This document shows, piece by piece, positions 44,164 to 56,269 of a stretch of 64,000 bases of DNA. The stretch comes from Leucaena leucocephala. Lineage: Eukaryota; Streptophyta; Magnoliopsida; Fabales; Fabaceae. The stretch is from assembly GCA_037074615.1 (NCBI GenBank), contig CM073557.1, positions 13,904,501 to 13,968,500 of the forward strand. Direction: 5' to 3'. The notes below the pieces were generated by a model. That model saw nothing but the letters and a program-made list of their open reading frames with translations, did not search any database and was not told the origin of the DNA. Made by a program: the position numbers and the translations under genes. The first letter of the stretch is position 1. Each line of letters opens with the position of its first letter.

Positions 44164-47100
44164 GCCTGGCACTTTATGCAAGGAGTGAAAGCTCTCATTT
44201 GCTCTTTCATACGTAACGTATCATTCAAATGTCTTACCCCTTTTTGCAGGGAGCCTCTTTATCTGTTTACAAGGCTAGCTATTATGCTACTTCATATCGT
44301 ATTTCTCGATACACCTTTCTCATAACATATCTCATTTCGTATCTTTTATATCATCACATGACATATCTAGCCACATCTGGCTATATCATAGTCTATCTTT
44401 CAAATCCATTTCATTTGGACTTGACATAAGGGTTCTAGTCTCTTATTATTCATAAACCTTTTTAGCTTTTCATAGCTCTTTCTATCATCTTACATAGCTC
44501 TGTGCACATATGCCAATTTCAATGGCATTTACACACTTTTCCATCACTTCCCAGGGGTCACCCATCATTGAATTACCCTTACCTGAGCACGCTTAACTAA
44601 AACGTGCAGATAAAAATCTAAAGCACTGGTGCTTACAGGCTTTAACCCTGGTACTTTATTATCTTAGACCCATCTTATACTATCTCTTTTGGGTCTATCT
44701 GGCCTTCTAATCTCTTTATCCTCATCTAGAGGATTTACTTGTCTCTTATTTTCTGTAATCTTATCATAAAGATCTCTTCTTATATCTTACGTAATATTCC
44801 CATAAATCCTTGGGACTCAGCATTAACAGCTTTAACTTTGATCACTTAGTTCCTGATACGTGTAAGGAAATTCTGAGTTCAATCCCTGATAGTAATAAGG
44901 CTATCTGAAACTAGCATCATGGGTACTCTCTCTATTATGAGTTAATCAACTTGTGAAGCTTCTATACCTTAACTTTTCCTTGGTATTTGTCCTTCCAAAG
45001 AAATACTGTACTTATGGCTCATTACTTTCTTCCTCTAGGCTTAGTCTACTGTGACCCTCGGGATCTACTGCGATCAACCGTAACCCTCTTCAGGATCTAA
45101 CTGCGACCCTGTGAGCCATACTAGGATCTAACTGCAATCCTCCAGAATCTACTGGATTCCGTTGTACTGTATTCTCATCTCTGGAAGACCTAAACCAACG
45201 GACAAAGTTACAAGGTTAGTCACTTCCACATAGTTGTTAACTCCACAAATAATTCCCCAAAAATGGTCACAGAAGCCAATATTATCTATCAAGACTTCAC
45301 TCATTTCCTCTATCACTCAGGAACTTCATATACCATTCTTATCTTTATAACTTTATTACATTTAACATTGCAGGGAGCTACACAAGCTCTACCATGCACA
45401 TATTTGTTGTCATCTATTTATCTCATCAGAGGGACTTTACTCTATTGTAAGAGCAATCTAGCTCTATTGCAAAAACATTAACTTATATTAGTTAAAAATT
45501 GCTCTTTCTTAGAGCCATATCATCTTTCATAACTGCGTCTCATTTCCTTTCATCTATCTTATCCCTACTAAAGGGATATGTCCTAAGTATCATAATCATT
45601 TATCTATAGGCTCACTACTAATCTTCATCTTTAATCTCATTCTCTATCCCATTGACTATCATAGTCTGATCATAAATTCTCTTTCTATCTTTTGAGAATC
45701 AAATAGCAACTTTCTAGTTTAGCACTTTGCTATTGCTTCATTCTTGCTAAGTTGAATTATTTAATTGCATGTCATAGGGCATGGGAGCAACATAACTTTC
45801 TCATCTGGTATACTCTACCCAGTACGTACTGCATAAGGGGAGTATTCATTGATCATAGTATACTCAACATGCATAATATGCAAGTAGATGCAATCAATTA
45901 AGCATTCTCTAGTATGTGTGTCATCACATGACAACTGCAATGAGATGCAATTTCTTATTATACCTTATGGCAACATAAGCCATGCATCATTATATAGTTT
46001 GCTCAATCATCCCTCATACTCACATTGCCATTAAGCAATTAACTAGGTAGACTTTAAAACATTTTGTTCCTTCATTACCTTAATCACTAGGTCCTGATTA
46101 TTTATTCAGGAACCTAAATCATTTACTTGTTTCATTTAGGTTGCCACTTTACCCTCTTATTAGGGTAAAGACTCAACCCTTCTTTACTCTTTCTTACTAG
46201 GAATAGGGGAGTCACTTTATCTTTGAATCTATGGCTACCTTACTAGGCCATATTTATTCTATCATATCATCCCTTATTGCCTGTAAGATTTCTATGTCTC
46301 TAGCTTGAAGGATTTATGTGTCCTTGGCCTCACAACAATCCATAACTGAGTCAGCTATTCTCTTTCAGCTAACTGAGGAAGGTTTGGCTCCTATCTTTAT
46401 GCCATCTGTACTTTTACGTTTCTCCCTAATCCTCCTGGATTACTAACAGGCAAGAAAGTATCTCTTATTAAGCCTCAAGGTTCATATGAATGAACTCGAT
46501 TAAGTATCCATCAAAAGAGTTCTCTTTCCTTAGCTCTAACCCTTAACTTCATGCTCACCTTTCTCTAATTGAGAGGAATGCTTCTTTTAAACTTTTTGAG
46601 AAAAACTTCTCAAGTGAGCGGATAATTCTCCATCTCGTATGGAGTAACTTTTGTGCCTCTCTGTATCTCTTAACTCTTTTTGTCTATCAATCTCAGTCTA
46701 CTTTAGACTAGATTGTTATTCTTTTCTGGTCTTCCTCTATATCCTAACCAATTCAGGTCACTTGGATCTCATTCATCACTTAATATTACTATTTATGTTC
46801 TCTAGGTCAGAGCGTTAGGTTACTATCTCTTCGTGATAGAATCCCTTTGCTTTGGGAACATTAACTTTCTATCTATTAACCATCACGTCTTTAACCTTAG
46901 GCTGTGTATTAAATCATTCTTAGGCAAGTCTCATTCTAACTTCTCATTATTCTTTTCCGTAAAGACTAGCTATACAAAGTCTTTCGTACTATAGATCAAC
47001 TCCTGATGATCATATGGAGGATCTACTGTTGAACATCTTCTTAAACTGATCTTTTGTATCTTAGTGCTTCATACTATTTAACTTGCCTATACTCTGTGCT

Positions 47101-48066
47101 AAATCTCTAACTGATAGACTTCAGTGAGGTTGCCATCTTTAGTCTCATACTAATCCTCAAAAGTATATTAGGTTAATGCCCTCTACTGGATGTCTGTTTA
47201 TCATTCCTGCTACGGCATTGAGGAACTGCAGATAACTAACTGTTCTTAATCTATACTTTTGTCCATCCCTTGACCTAGACTAAGTAATTCACTTTTCACA
47301 GCTTTCTTCAGACCAATATGGTCAACACTATCTTTCTTTAATGAAGAAGGCTGGGGTTGACTAGGACTAGGAATATCCCACTGATCTTTCTCTATAAAGT
47401 CACATATTCTTGGACTTTGGGAATGGACAAGAACTATCATAGGCTCTGACTGGATGTTTGAATTAGGGGACTGTTATATCTTAATTATCTTAAATCTATC
47501 CTCAAACTCTGGTAGAGGAGGAATAATATATGGTCTACCTATAATCCAGTACCAATACTCAGCTTCCTCAGCCGTAATCTATCATCTCGTAAGAGGGATA
47601 AAGCTTATATCAAGGTTAGAGGGCATTCCAACAACTTATACCGTATAGAGTCACTAGACTCAACATCAACTGGTGCATATTAGGCTTTAGGCTGAATCTC
47701 TACATCACCTCCAGACTGCAGGTTTAAGTCTACAGAAACGTCTATGGGACATTCCACTGTAGATTTTCCTGACTGATCCCCTAAACTCTCATCTGGACTC
47801 TCTTCATTGTCTAAGGGATGTGGATATATATCATCTTCATATATCACTATTGGTCTGGAGTCTTCCTTATTAACTGAAGCCTCTGACTTAATCTTATGGA
47901 ATCTCATATATATTCCTGCAACATTTTCTTAATTAAGCAATGTTAACCATCCCATAACATACCCAAACTTGATAAAATACTTACTGTTTAGGGTTAGGGT
48001 CTGGGTATAATCTCATATCAATCCATAAATAATCTATTCAGAGTATTTCTTAAGCCAGAATCCTAT

Positions 48067-48078
48067 GCTCTGATACCA
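48067..48078 (-). promoter_or_regulatory. Primer-binding site of element K
   Basis: The minus strand reads TGGTATCAGAGC, a perfect match to the plant initiator tRNA-Met PBS, 3 nt inside the 5' LTR. Confidence 0.92.
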
Positions 48079-48081
48079 TAA

Positions 48082-50815
48082 TGTAACATCCTTATATTTA
48101 TACATCTTAGGGACCATTCAGTAGCACTTAAACCACTTTCAGGGTCATTAAAGTCTAAATACTTAATCTGGAATTTTATTCATATCGAGTACTGTTCACT
48201 GTGGCAAATTCCAGATGAGTGACCTGATTTTGAAAATTTATAACTAATTCTATAAAAATCGAAATGAAGTGGTTCAAATTGCTATATGAAGCTAACTCAA
48301 ATATATTTCAGGGAAAAATCATTAGTTGACCAATCCTTGACAAATTTCACGTGGGTCAACATTTCAATCTTACTATTCATCCAATGACTTTCTCCTATGT
48401 CTACTTTTTACCCTAAAAATTTCGTACATTAATTCAATCATTTACTATTTTTAATGATTTATCAAACATGAATGGGTCTTCACGAGTTACTGTTCACTGA
48501 GCCTATTTTCAGCATTTAGTCTTTACATACTCAAGCATACAGCCAACACATATCAGTCATACAGGCCAGATAACAATTAATATCAAATAATCAACTGTTA
48601 TAAATTAGTGCATGATTAACTCCCTCATATGTTATTACATCCTTTTCTGTCTAACAACCGGCATCATAACTGCTACAATTCTTCTTTAGAAAGTAACCGA
48701 TGTTGTACCGATTCGGTAATTCCCTTATGCGAACTACCATTCTACGTAGTACCCAGGAAAGACTGGATGAACCTGCTGGGTCCACTCACTTCCAGCCTCC
48801 TTAGACAGCACTACGTACACAGTACGTATCAGTTCCTTTCTTTGTTCCGTCTTCGTTGTCGGAATTTCGGCAGCCTACCGGCGTCTCTTAAGATTTCCAA
48901 ATTTTATTTTGACAGAACCTCCCCTGTAATGTTATGTTTGGGAATGAGATTCAAAAGAATCCCAGTAACAACAATCATAACAAAATATGTAATGCAAAGT
49001 GACGGTGCTTGCTTGTGACTGTGTACAGATAAGTATGCTGCATGCTTCCATATTCAATAACATATGATCATAGCATTGGAATAGAGCTTCAAGCATAACA
49101 TATAGGACAACAATCAACCAAACAAAACAACACATCACAAAGACATTACATAAGAGTTAGGATTAGTTATTACCTCAAAAGCAGAGCTTCAGAACTTCCT
49201 TACTACTTCCAACTCCACCAGAACTTCCTTTCTTTCTTTCTTTCTCCTTCTCTCTCTTCTTTCTCTCTCTTTTCTTGCCAAAAACGTGGGATGCATAAGA
49301 TGGGAGGGGAAGGGGGTATTTATAGCTTTAATGGATGGCATTCTTGTAATTTTGAAGCCATCTGAACATGTGGTCCTGGTTTTTCCTGGAATTTCCTATT
49401 TTCTTTAATTCTTTTTACTGCATCACCCTGGACACCTCATGGGACACCTCATAGGACACCTCACCACCCATATTCTTCATGTGACGAAATTTGGAGGTTC
49501 TGGAAGCTTTCTGGTCCAATCTGGTACCGCCCCGGTCCATCGCCTCGAAAAACGTGCCATTTTCAGAATCTGATGTTTCTGAAGATCCTTTTTATGTCTA
49601 CTGACCTCACATTTAGTATCTAGACCCTTTATATCATTAAATTTTTAATACTGGGTCCAGACTCAATTACAGATCCCCTGCGAAATGACCAAAATGCCCT
49701 TGGTGCCCTATCTTGTCCTATTTTAATCCCTAAGGGCAAAATCGTCATTTCACACCTTTCTGGACCCGGTCAAAGCTTATACTGGCTCTAGTCAACCTTA
49801 TTTAGACATGTCTTGACCTTTGGGTCTGTCCAAAATGACCAGAATACCCTATATTCATCTGCTGCCCTTTTTGTACAACATAGGGGCATTTTCGTAATTT
49901 CGCACTTTTCCGGGGTTCTGCTGGACACTGGCCCACCTATCAGTCCAAGAGTCTTATTGGGCCTCTAATGACGCCATTTTCGGGCTTCCTGGTTCCATTA
50001 CCTGTATGGCACGCATTACGAGGAATCTTCCTTTAACACAATTCATTGAATATTTTAACTATTATTTACCGAGTATATACCTTTTCCGGACACCGGCTCT
50101 TTTTCCCAGATATAGTGTCCTACTGTGTTCAGGCATCCTTGGGGGTTATAACGGTCATCTGACCGAAGTCATCCGATCGCATTCAGCCTCTTTAAAAATA
50201 CCGATAAATCTCCTACCCGGATCCCCGGAGGCCTCACACTCCGTCTGGATTTTTTTATTTTGTGAATAACTTTTCCTACAGACCTCCTATCGGTATCCTG
50301 TCAGTTTCCCGACATCCGCCCATAAAGGCGCATCATCCTGTATTTTCCCACTTATATCTGAAATCTAGGGTATCCGGTATACATTTTTATAACTTTTGGA
50401 CGATCAGTCCATTTCTGGCTATCTGGAGTCTTCAAAAATTCCGGTATTAGGCTTGGTTACCCGGCGTCACCTGCCCTACCTTCTGGTAGAATCTGGGACT
50501 GAAATGCTGTCGGGCGGTGCAAATCACTTCTGGCCTATTTTCTTTAATTATACTTTAGCCCCAGGGAACTTTTCCTTCTTTATAATTAAGTCCCTTAATT
50601 TGGCTAAAATTACACTTTAAGACCCCATATTTTTGTCTTCCTTTCATTCCTAACTTTAAACTTTCCATAATTGCATTTAGGTCCCTTAATTTCCTTTCTT
50701 TTGCAATTTAATCCTTTTCTTTACATAAAGGTACACATGTTTTTCCTGAAACAGAGCTCATATATTCCGTTTAATCTGTACATAGGAACCAGTACAGAAA
50801 ATTAAGGATATTACA
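48082..50815 (-). repeat. 5' LTR of element K
   Basis: 2,734 bp. Near-identical to the 3' LTR except a 92-bp deletion after position 48394 (sequence present at about 40873-40964), one extra TTTC at about 49235, and about 16 substitutions. ORFs 48629-49018, 48932-49138, 50006-50269, 50262-50450 and 50396-50620 are copies of those in the other LTR. Confidence 0.93.
49317..49324 (-). promoter_or_regulatory. TATA box in K 5' LTR (element promoter)
   Basis: Minus-strand TATAAATA in GCTATAAATACCCCC, identical in both LTRs. In this copy it would start the genomic RNA of K. Confidence 0.8.
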
Positions 50816-50820
50816 CATTC

Positions 50821-50915
50821 CCAGTATTGTCATCATAATCATATTCAAATTCATCTATAGAAACCTCCCTCGCCTATCATGGTTTATAGGATTAGGTCTA
50901 GCTCCTTTCATATTT
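50821..50915 (-). pseudogene. Captured chromovirus gag fragment J, part 2
   Basis: 'atcatattcaaattcatcta' and 'taggattaggtctagctcct' match A gag at about 21240-21335 on the same strand, directly continuing the fragment that ends at 40553. Confidence 0.78.
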
Positions 50916-51198
50916 GCATATTGTTGTTTGATTAGTCACATTCTTAGAGTTAACATTTTTCATGAATCCGTCTTGAAGTATTTTATTCATATATATATAT
51001 TTAAATTATATTACTTTATTTTATATATAATAATTATAATGGATATATAAGTATAATAATTCTTAAATATATTTATAATGTATATATCATTTTATAATTA
51101 TATTTATAATGTGTGTAATATGTAAAATTATAAATATTATTATGATATAATAGTTATATCATTTTTAAAAAATGGGACGGGGTGGTCCTATCCCATCC
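50916..51198. repeat. Direct repeat R, right copy
   Basis: 283 bp, same ends as 40066-40272 ('gcatattgttgtttgatt' and 'ggtcctatcccatcc') with about 76 extra bases (about 50935-51025) including a (TA)n run. Confidence 0.75.
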
Positions 51199-52218
51199 TA
51201 ATCCTGTCCGGGACCGAGATAACTTTAGGAGAGGAAAGGACACAGGACAAAAAATGTAGGGTTTTGGGATATCATTTCAAAAAAGTTAAGGACAATGCAA
51301 TTCAAATAGATATTTTTGGGTTTGAAAATATGCAAAGTGATAAAAACCTCTTGAGAATAAGCTTGGGCTATCATAGTTCTAACAAATATGGGAATTAACT
51401 AATTGCCATGGGATTAATTTAATGAAGTTAATTCCTTTATAATGAATCAAAGTAAGTCCTTAACACTAATTCATTTTAAATACAAAATAATCTCAACTCT
51501 CAACCCATAGACATATTGAAATCGAAATCAACTAGGCAACAAGAGAAGGAATAGTCACAATCAGAATCATTGATATAATCAAAAGCTCTAAAATCAATTC
51601 TCATTACAATATATTCAACTTAAATAGGTAATCTCATAAAGAAGTTATAAATCCAACCATAAAAGTCTCATCCTAGATCTAAGAGAAAGCTAATACACGT
51701 TAAAAAATGAATTGAACTCTAGAACTCCTCTTTGTAACTCCATAACTTAAGCCCAAGGACCCTCAAGAGATAATCCCTTTAGCCACACATCTAAGGAGGT
51801 GCTATCACGACCATCTCATAAATTACGAAAGCCATGGAAGGAAATGGAAAAGGATGGAAGAGAATGGTGATGGAGAGTGAAGAAGATAAGAGAATTGGTG
51901 TGACAGGGTTAGAAATTTTGTATGGAGTGAATGACTAACAAATGAATGAAGTGGTGGCTCAAGCATTCTTCAAATTCACCTCAACTTTAATTAATCTCCA
52001 GTTTCCTACAATTAAGATTAAACATTTATAATATCAAATATCTTAAAAATCAATCAAACTTGTAAAGCACAAATAAAAGATCAAAATGCCCTTTCTAGCA
52101 CAAATCACATGTTAGGACCTAGGACTCAATGTAATCAAATGATATGCAATATAAGCTTAAAAATGGTATAAAATCCCTAAAATGATATGAAATATATGAA
52201 TATAAATGGGTCTCATCA
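51199..52218 (-). repeat. LTR, family D (D4)
   Basis: Colinear with D3 and D1, ending 'tataaatgggtctcatca' at 52218. Contains the GA-rich leader zone near 51835-51900. The left end is not placed: no TGATGCG start or TSD seen, so it is truncated or solo with a decayed end. Confidence 0.55.
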
Positions 52219-52600
52219 TCGATTTGTTTAGATGCTTTAATAGCTTTGGCTTATATATGATTATATATGTTTCCATCAATTAATGCTTTATTGATCTTTA
52301 GCCTCCATGTTTATGGATTTGTTTGTGATTAATTGTGCATTTTCATTTAGTTGTGTGTTTTGTCCAAGCACTTTAACAAAATCCAATTTCACTAATCATT
52401 CCATATCCCTTCCATCATTAATTAAAATACCAAAAAAAAAGTAGCTTTACATTTAATTTCAAATCCAAACCCCCACCCTCTTTGTAAATATTGCATGCTC
52501 TTCGATATGTGAACGACTGAGGGTTGTACTAGCTATTATCCTTTGAAACAAATATTTTAATTGAGACCCACAAGGTGTAATGATAAATAGGCTCTCATCA
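52219..52600 (+). repeat. Truncated 5' LTR, family C (C4), 3' end
   Basis: Ends GCTCTCATCA immediately before a PBS. 'gggttgtactagctattatcct' (52513) matches C3 near 25525. The 5' part of this LTR is missing, abutting D4. Confidence 0.65.
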
Positions 52601-52601
52601 A

Positions 52602-52619
52602 TGGCGCCATTGTCGAGGA
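52602..52619 (+). promoter_or_regulatory. tRNA-Asp-type primer-binding site
   Basis: TGGCGCCATTGTCGAGGA differs from the usual plant tRNA-Asp PBS TGGCGCCGTTGCCGGGGA by three transitions, as expected from deamination decay. Identifies C-family elements as Athila/Tat-type. Confidence 0.8.
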
Positions 52620-52952
52620 GCCATTAAATTGGTTCCCTCGGTTAGCTATTTGTCAATCCTTGTGATTGATTGGGGTTTGTGAGCGTACTATGTTACATTC
52701 TTACATTTTTCATTTTTCATGTTAGGTTTGCATTGCTTAAAAATATTAAGGATATACAAACAAATATCTTGATTTTGTTTTGTTTTGCTTCTAGCTTCAT
52801 ATGTCGCATAGCATTCTTTCATTCGAGCTACTTATCTTTGATGATTTACTTCTGAATTTTTTTTGCCTTCCTGTGGATTTTGATTGATTTGATTTGTTTT
52901 AGCATTGCAAAGAGCATTTCACTTTGGTTATGAACTTGTTTTTGGTGGTAAG
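52620..52952 (+). mobile_element. 5' leader after the C4 PBS
   Basis: T-rich non-coding leader. ORF 52670-52855 unsupported. Cut at 52952 by the E LTR. Confidence 0.5.
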
Positions 52953-54291
52953 TGATAACCATCATTTTAATTACCAAAAGAAACTAAGCTAACTAATAAT
53001 AGAGTTAAGCTAACTTCGGTTAATTCACAAAGAGCTAAATGGATGCTAAAGTACCTAATTAATCCAATGAGTCATAAATTAATAAATTAATTAGATAAAT
53101 TGTGACATGAGATATTGACTAAATTCTGAATATAAATCATGTGCTATTGTTTATGATTTTAGGTGTTTGTGATGATGAAATGTATCAATGACAAGTGTGT
53201 TCCCTTGGAGATTACCTTACTTTCATTATCCACACAATATTTGGAGTTAATTAGTTATATTAGAATATGTTAGCTAACAACTTACCAACTAAATCTCAAA
53301 CAAAACTACAAATCGCAGACATTAAATAGAGAAATTTGAATAATTCAACTCAAGAGATAGAAGAAGATGAATTAAAAAGATACAATCAATTAAAGCATCA
53401 ATTATGTAGAAATAAAAAATCTAACTCAGTTCCCTAATCATTAATCATCTACTAACTCTAATTGAATCAATAAATCTAGAATTAACTACATCAACTTTAT
53501 ACAATCAAATTTGAATTAAAAACACAATGAACTCCCTATTTTATATCAAGGATTATGGTTCAGTATTATCTCTAAGGGAGAACATCAACTCTAGTATTCC
53601 ATTGCTATCAAGACTTCAACAGCAGCAGTCATAATGAATGTAGAAGATGAAGATGGAGTCAGAACTTTCCTCTTGTTCTATTGCTTAGAACAGAGGAATG
53701 TTGCAGATAGAGAGAGAGAATGGAGTTGGAGAGAGATGTCATATTTGGATGAATGGAGTGGAATGAGAGTGAATAATTGTGTGAGACAGTTTGTGTGGGA
53801 GCTGTATCAAGTGTGGTGTGTGTATGGATGAAAAGTACGTGTGAAATGATGTGATTATATAAGAGAAGTGTGGAATGAGTGATGTGGTCTAAATGGAGTA
53901 AATATCAGTTGGAATGAATGTGTGATGCAAGGTGTGTCCTTTACATGCTTTCCATCAGCTGTTAGCCAACTTGTATCTATTCAGCACCCTGTCTATATGA
54001 TTATGTTAGCCTACTTGTTCAGTCTAGCACATTCTTAATCTGTTAACTTCTCCCCTTTAGCACATGCTTAAATCTTTTCTTGTCCAGCTGTCAACTAACC
54101 TCCACCAAATATGTACATTGGTTACTACATTCCTATAATAGAAATTTAATAGATTATTTATTCAATTAATTTTCACTTGTTCTATTTTTATTTTATTTAT
54201 TAATTGCTTGACATATTGATAAATAGGGACAAAAATCAATAATAAAACCCTCTTTAAACACACTAAAAGCAGTAAAAATAAGACTTTATTA
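52953..54291 (-). repeat. 3' LTR of element E
   Basis: 1,339 bp, from TAATAAAGTC (54291) to ATGGTTATCA (52953) on the minus strand. Homologous to 31041-32273. ORF 53634-53831 antisense, unsupported. Confidence 0.82.
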
Positions 54292-54305
54292 ATTTCCTCA
54301 CACTT
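54292..54305 (-). promoter_or_regulatory. Polypurine tract of element E
   Basis: Minus-strand aagtgtgaggaaat, aligned with the E-prime PPT at 2086-2099. Confidence 0.7.
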
Positions 54306-56260
54306 TGCTTTTGTACTCAGAGCAAAATTATGGATTAAAACTGAAATTCAAACACATATGTTCAGCAAAATTGGCAAAAAGATTTAGCATAAGTTCTTGC
54401 ATTCACCACTATTTTCCCTTCAATTGTCAACAATCCAAATGGATCTCATATCAATCAAAGATCTAACTCATGCAATTAAATCATAGTAAGCAACTAGGTG
54501 AGATTTCCTTATAAGGAGTAGTGTTTCATTCATTCTCTTATCAAGGTAATTTCACTCAATCATCTAGCTTAGACTTCCTATAGGCCTATAATCATCCTAC
54601 GTCTCCACCACTAAATGCCACAAGGGTTATGAATCAAAGGGTCTTTATTAGGATTATAATATTGAAAAGGCTAAATGATGAAATAGAAATGCATGTCAAT
54701 GATTAATAAAATACTGCACATGATCTACTTCAACACTTAATCACAATTAAGCTAGTAAAAAGGGTAATGAAATGTTGGAAACGGTAATGAAATGCATGTC
54801 AATCAAGCTACTTCAACACTTAATTACAATTTCAAATATGCAATTGTAGAAAGTATCAGTCATAAGCTAACTTCCTTTTATTCAAATTGAATATCACATC
54901 TTTTCAACTTATCTATCTCTTTTTTCTCTTTTCTGTACTTGTTCTTTGTGTTTTTCTTTTCTTTTAACTATTAAACCATATAATAAATACACTAAAGTTT
55001 AGATATTCTACAAGTGGTGTAACTTAACAATTATTTTGAAAGACTTACTACGGTAATAAATATCTTGTACCACATTCATTATTAAGGATGGAATTTTAAA
55101 AGAAAGTGAAGGTTTGGAAGAGGTGTAAGGAAATTATTTAATTTTTATGGGGCTACTGTTTGGTTAAAAGGGTTTTGAAAGAAATGCCCTTGTCATATTC
55201 ACACTTCTAAAAAGTTAATGGATTTTAAATCAAGAATTAAGCCAAGTTATGCAAAGTTACCAAACTAGATGGTGTCACACAATATAAATGAATATATGGT
55301 GGAGGCTCAAAATTATTCCATTTGGCTTACTCACCCTAATCAACTATCATGACTAGATTACATGAATATTAAACTAAATACATGAGACTAATAAGTCATT
55401 ATGCAGAATTTCTAGTAGTAAATCCATGAAATAAACAACTCCCACTTCATCAAGTTGCCAATGTTCAAAAGCTTATATTCAAAATTCAATTTTAAATCCA
55501 TAACAGTAAATTCCAATAGATTAAGCAATAATCACAATGAAATAGAAGAATTTTTCAGTAGAGCATAACTTTTAGTCGCAACAAAAAGGTCATCAAGTCG
55601 CGACTGTTTCACACAGAGAAGAAATCTTTAGAAAACAAGGAATCTTGGTTGTGACTTATAATAACAGAGAATAACTTTGATAACCACACGCTCTGGTCAC
55701 GAGCCAAGTGTCAATCCAGTCACAACTAAAATTCACAAATAGTTATAGTCGAAATAAAGATAATCACAAATCACGACTACATATCACAGACATGTAAACA
55801 TCAAAAAATAAGATCTCCTGGTTGAGACAAAAATAAGTATTGGTCACGACTAATTTTCACAGAGAAAAAACTTGACATATTCGCACACATTAGTCGCTAC
55901 AAGAACAACATAAGGTCGCGACTATAATACAGAATCACAACAATTATTTGAATTTTATTTACCCATTTCACATACTAAAGTTCATTCCCCCACACTTAAT
56001 TTCTACATTGTCCTTAATGTGAATAAGTAATAAAGCACATGTGAAAGCAGAAGTAATGAGAACAAAATTGAACCAGAATCTAAAATAAATTCATGAGAGT
56101 TTATATCTACCCCTACTGACCTGGTCTCCTCCCTCACACTTAATCAACAATTAAAATCTCAAGTATATAGTAAAAATGTGTAATACAGACTATTGTAAGT
56201 ATGGAAACAAGGAAGGACACAACTTGAATATTATGGGGGTTTGAAATTCTCTTTGTACAG
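54306..56260 (-). mobile_element. 3' spacer of element E
   Basis: Non-coding. Contains a pyrimidine tract (54890-54975), about eleven GTCGCGAC-like motifs (55575-55925) and purine-rich phrases on the minus strand near 55985 and 56130. Mirrors 1-2099 in inverted orientation. Confidence 0.75.
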
Positions 56261-56269
56261 CTTTAATAA

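Larger units (their letters stand above)
43415..48066 (-). mobile_element. Non-coding interior of element K
   Basis: No ORF above about 75 codons matches a retroelement domain. Two minus-strand ORFs near the 5' end (47680-47907, acidic, YEDDIYPHPLDNEESPDESL; 47246-47440, SQSPRICDFIEKDQWDIPSP) have protein-like composition but no family I recognise. Imperfect short repeats are frequent: 10-bp units at 43881-43948, ACATA units at 44137-44163, 'agctctaacac(t)cggagct' phrases at 44010-44125, and '(a)ggatctaactgc' phrases at 45058-45170. ORFs 43552-43749, 43962-44147, 44229-44429, 45263-45481 and 47454-47648 are not supported. Confidence 0.7.
40554..50815 (-). mobile_element. Complete non-autonomous LTR element K (LARD-like), TSD CATTC
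   Basis: 10.26 kb with two long LTRs (2,822 and 2,734 bp), PBS for tRNA-iMet, PPT, and a 4.7-kb interior without recognisable gag, protease, RT or integrase. Flanked by CATTC at 40549-40553 and 50816-50820. By eye the LTRs differ at about 16 substitutions, one 92-bp deletion and one 4-bp indel, so the insertion is recent relative to its neighbours. PPT context and LTR ends resemble Tekay/Del chromoviruses (inference), which would supply proteins in trans. Best described as a large retrotransposon derivative. Confidence 0.93.

Noticed and set aside
47680..47907. 75-codon acidic ORF in K considered as Gag
   Set aside because: No gag core or zinc knuckle motif; kept only as an unexplained ORF within K.
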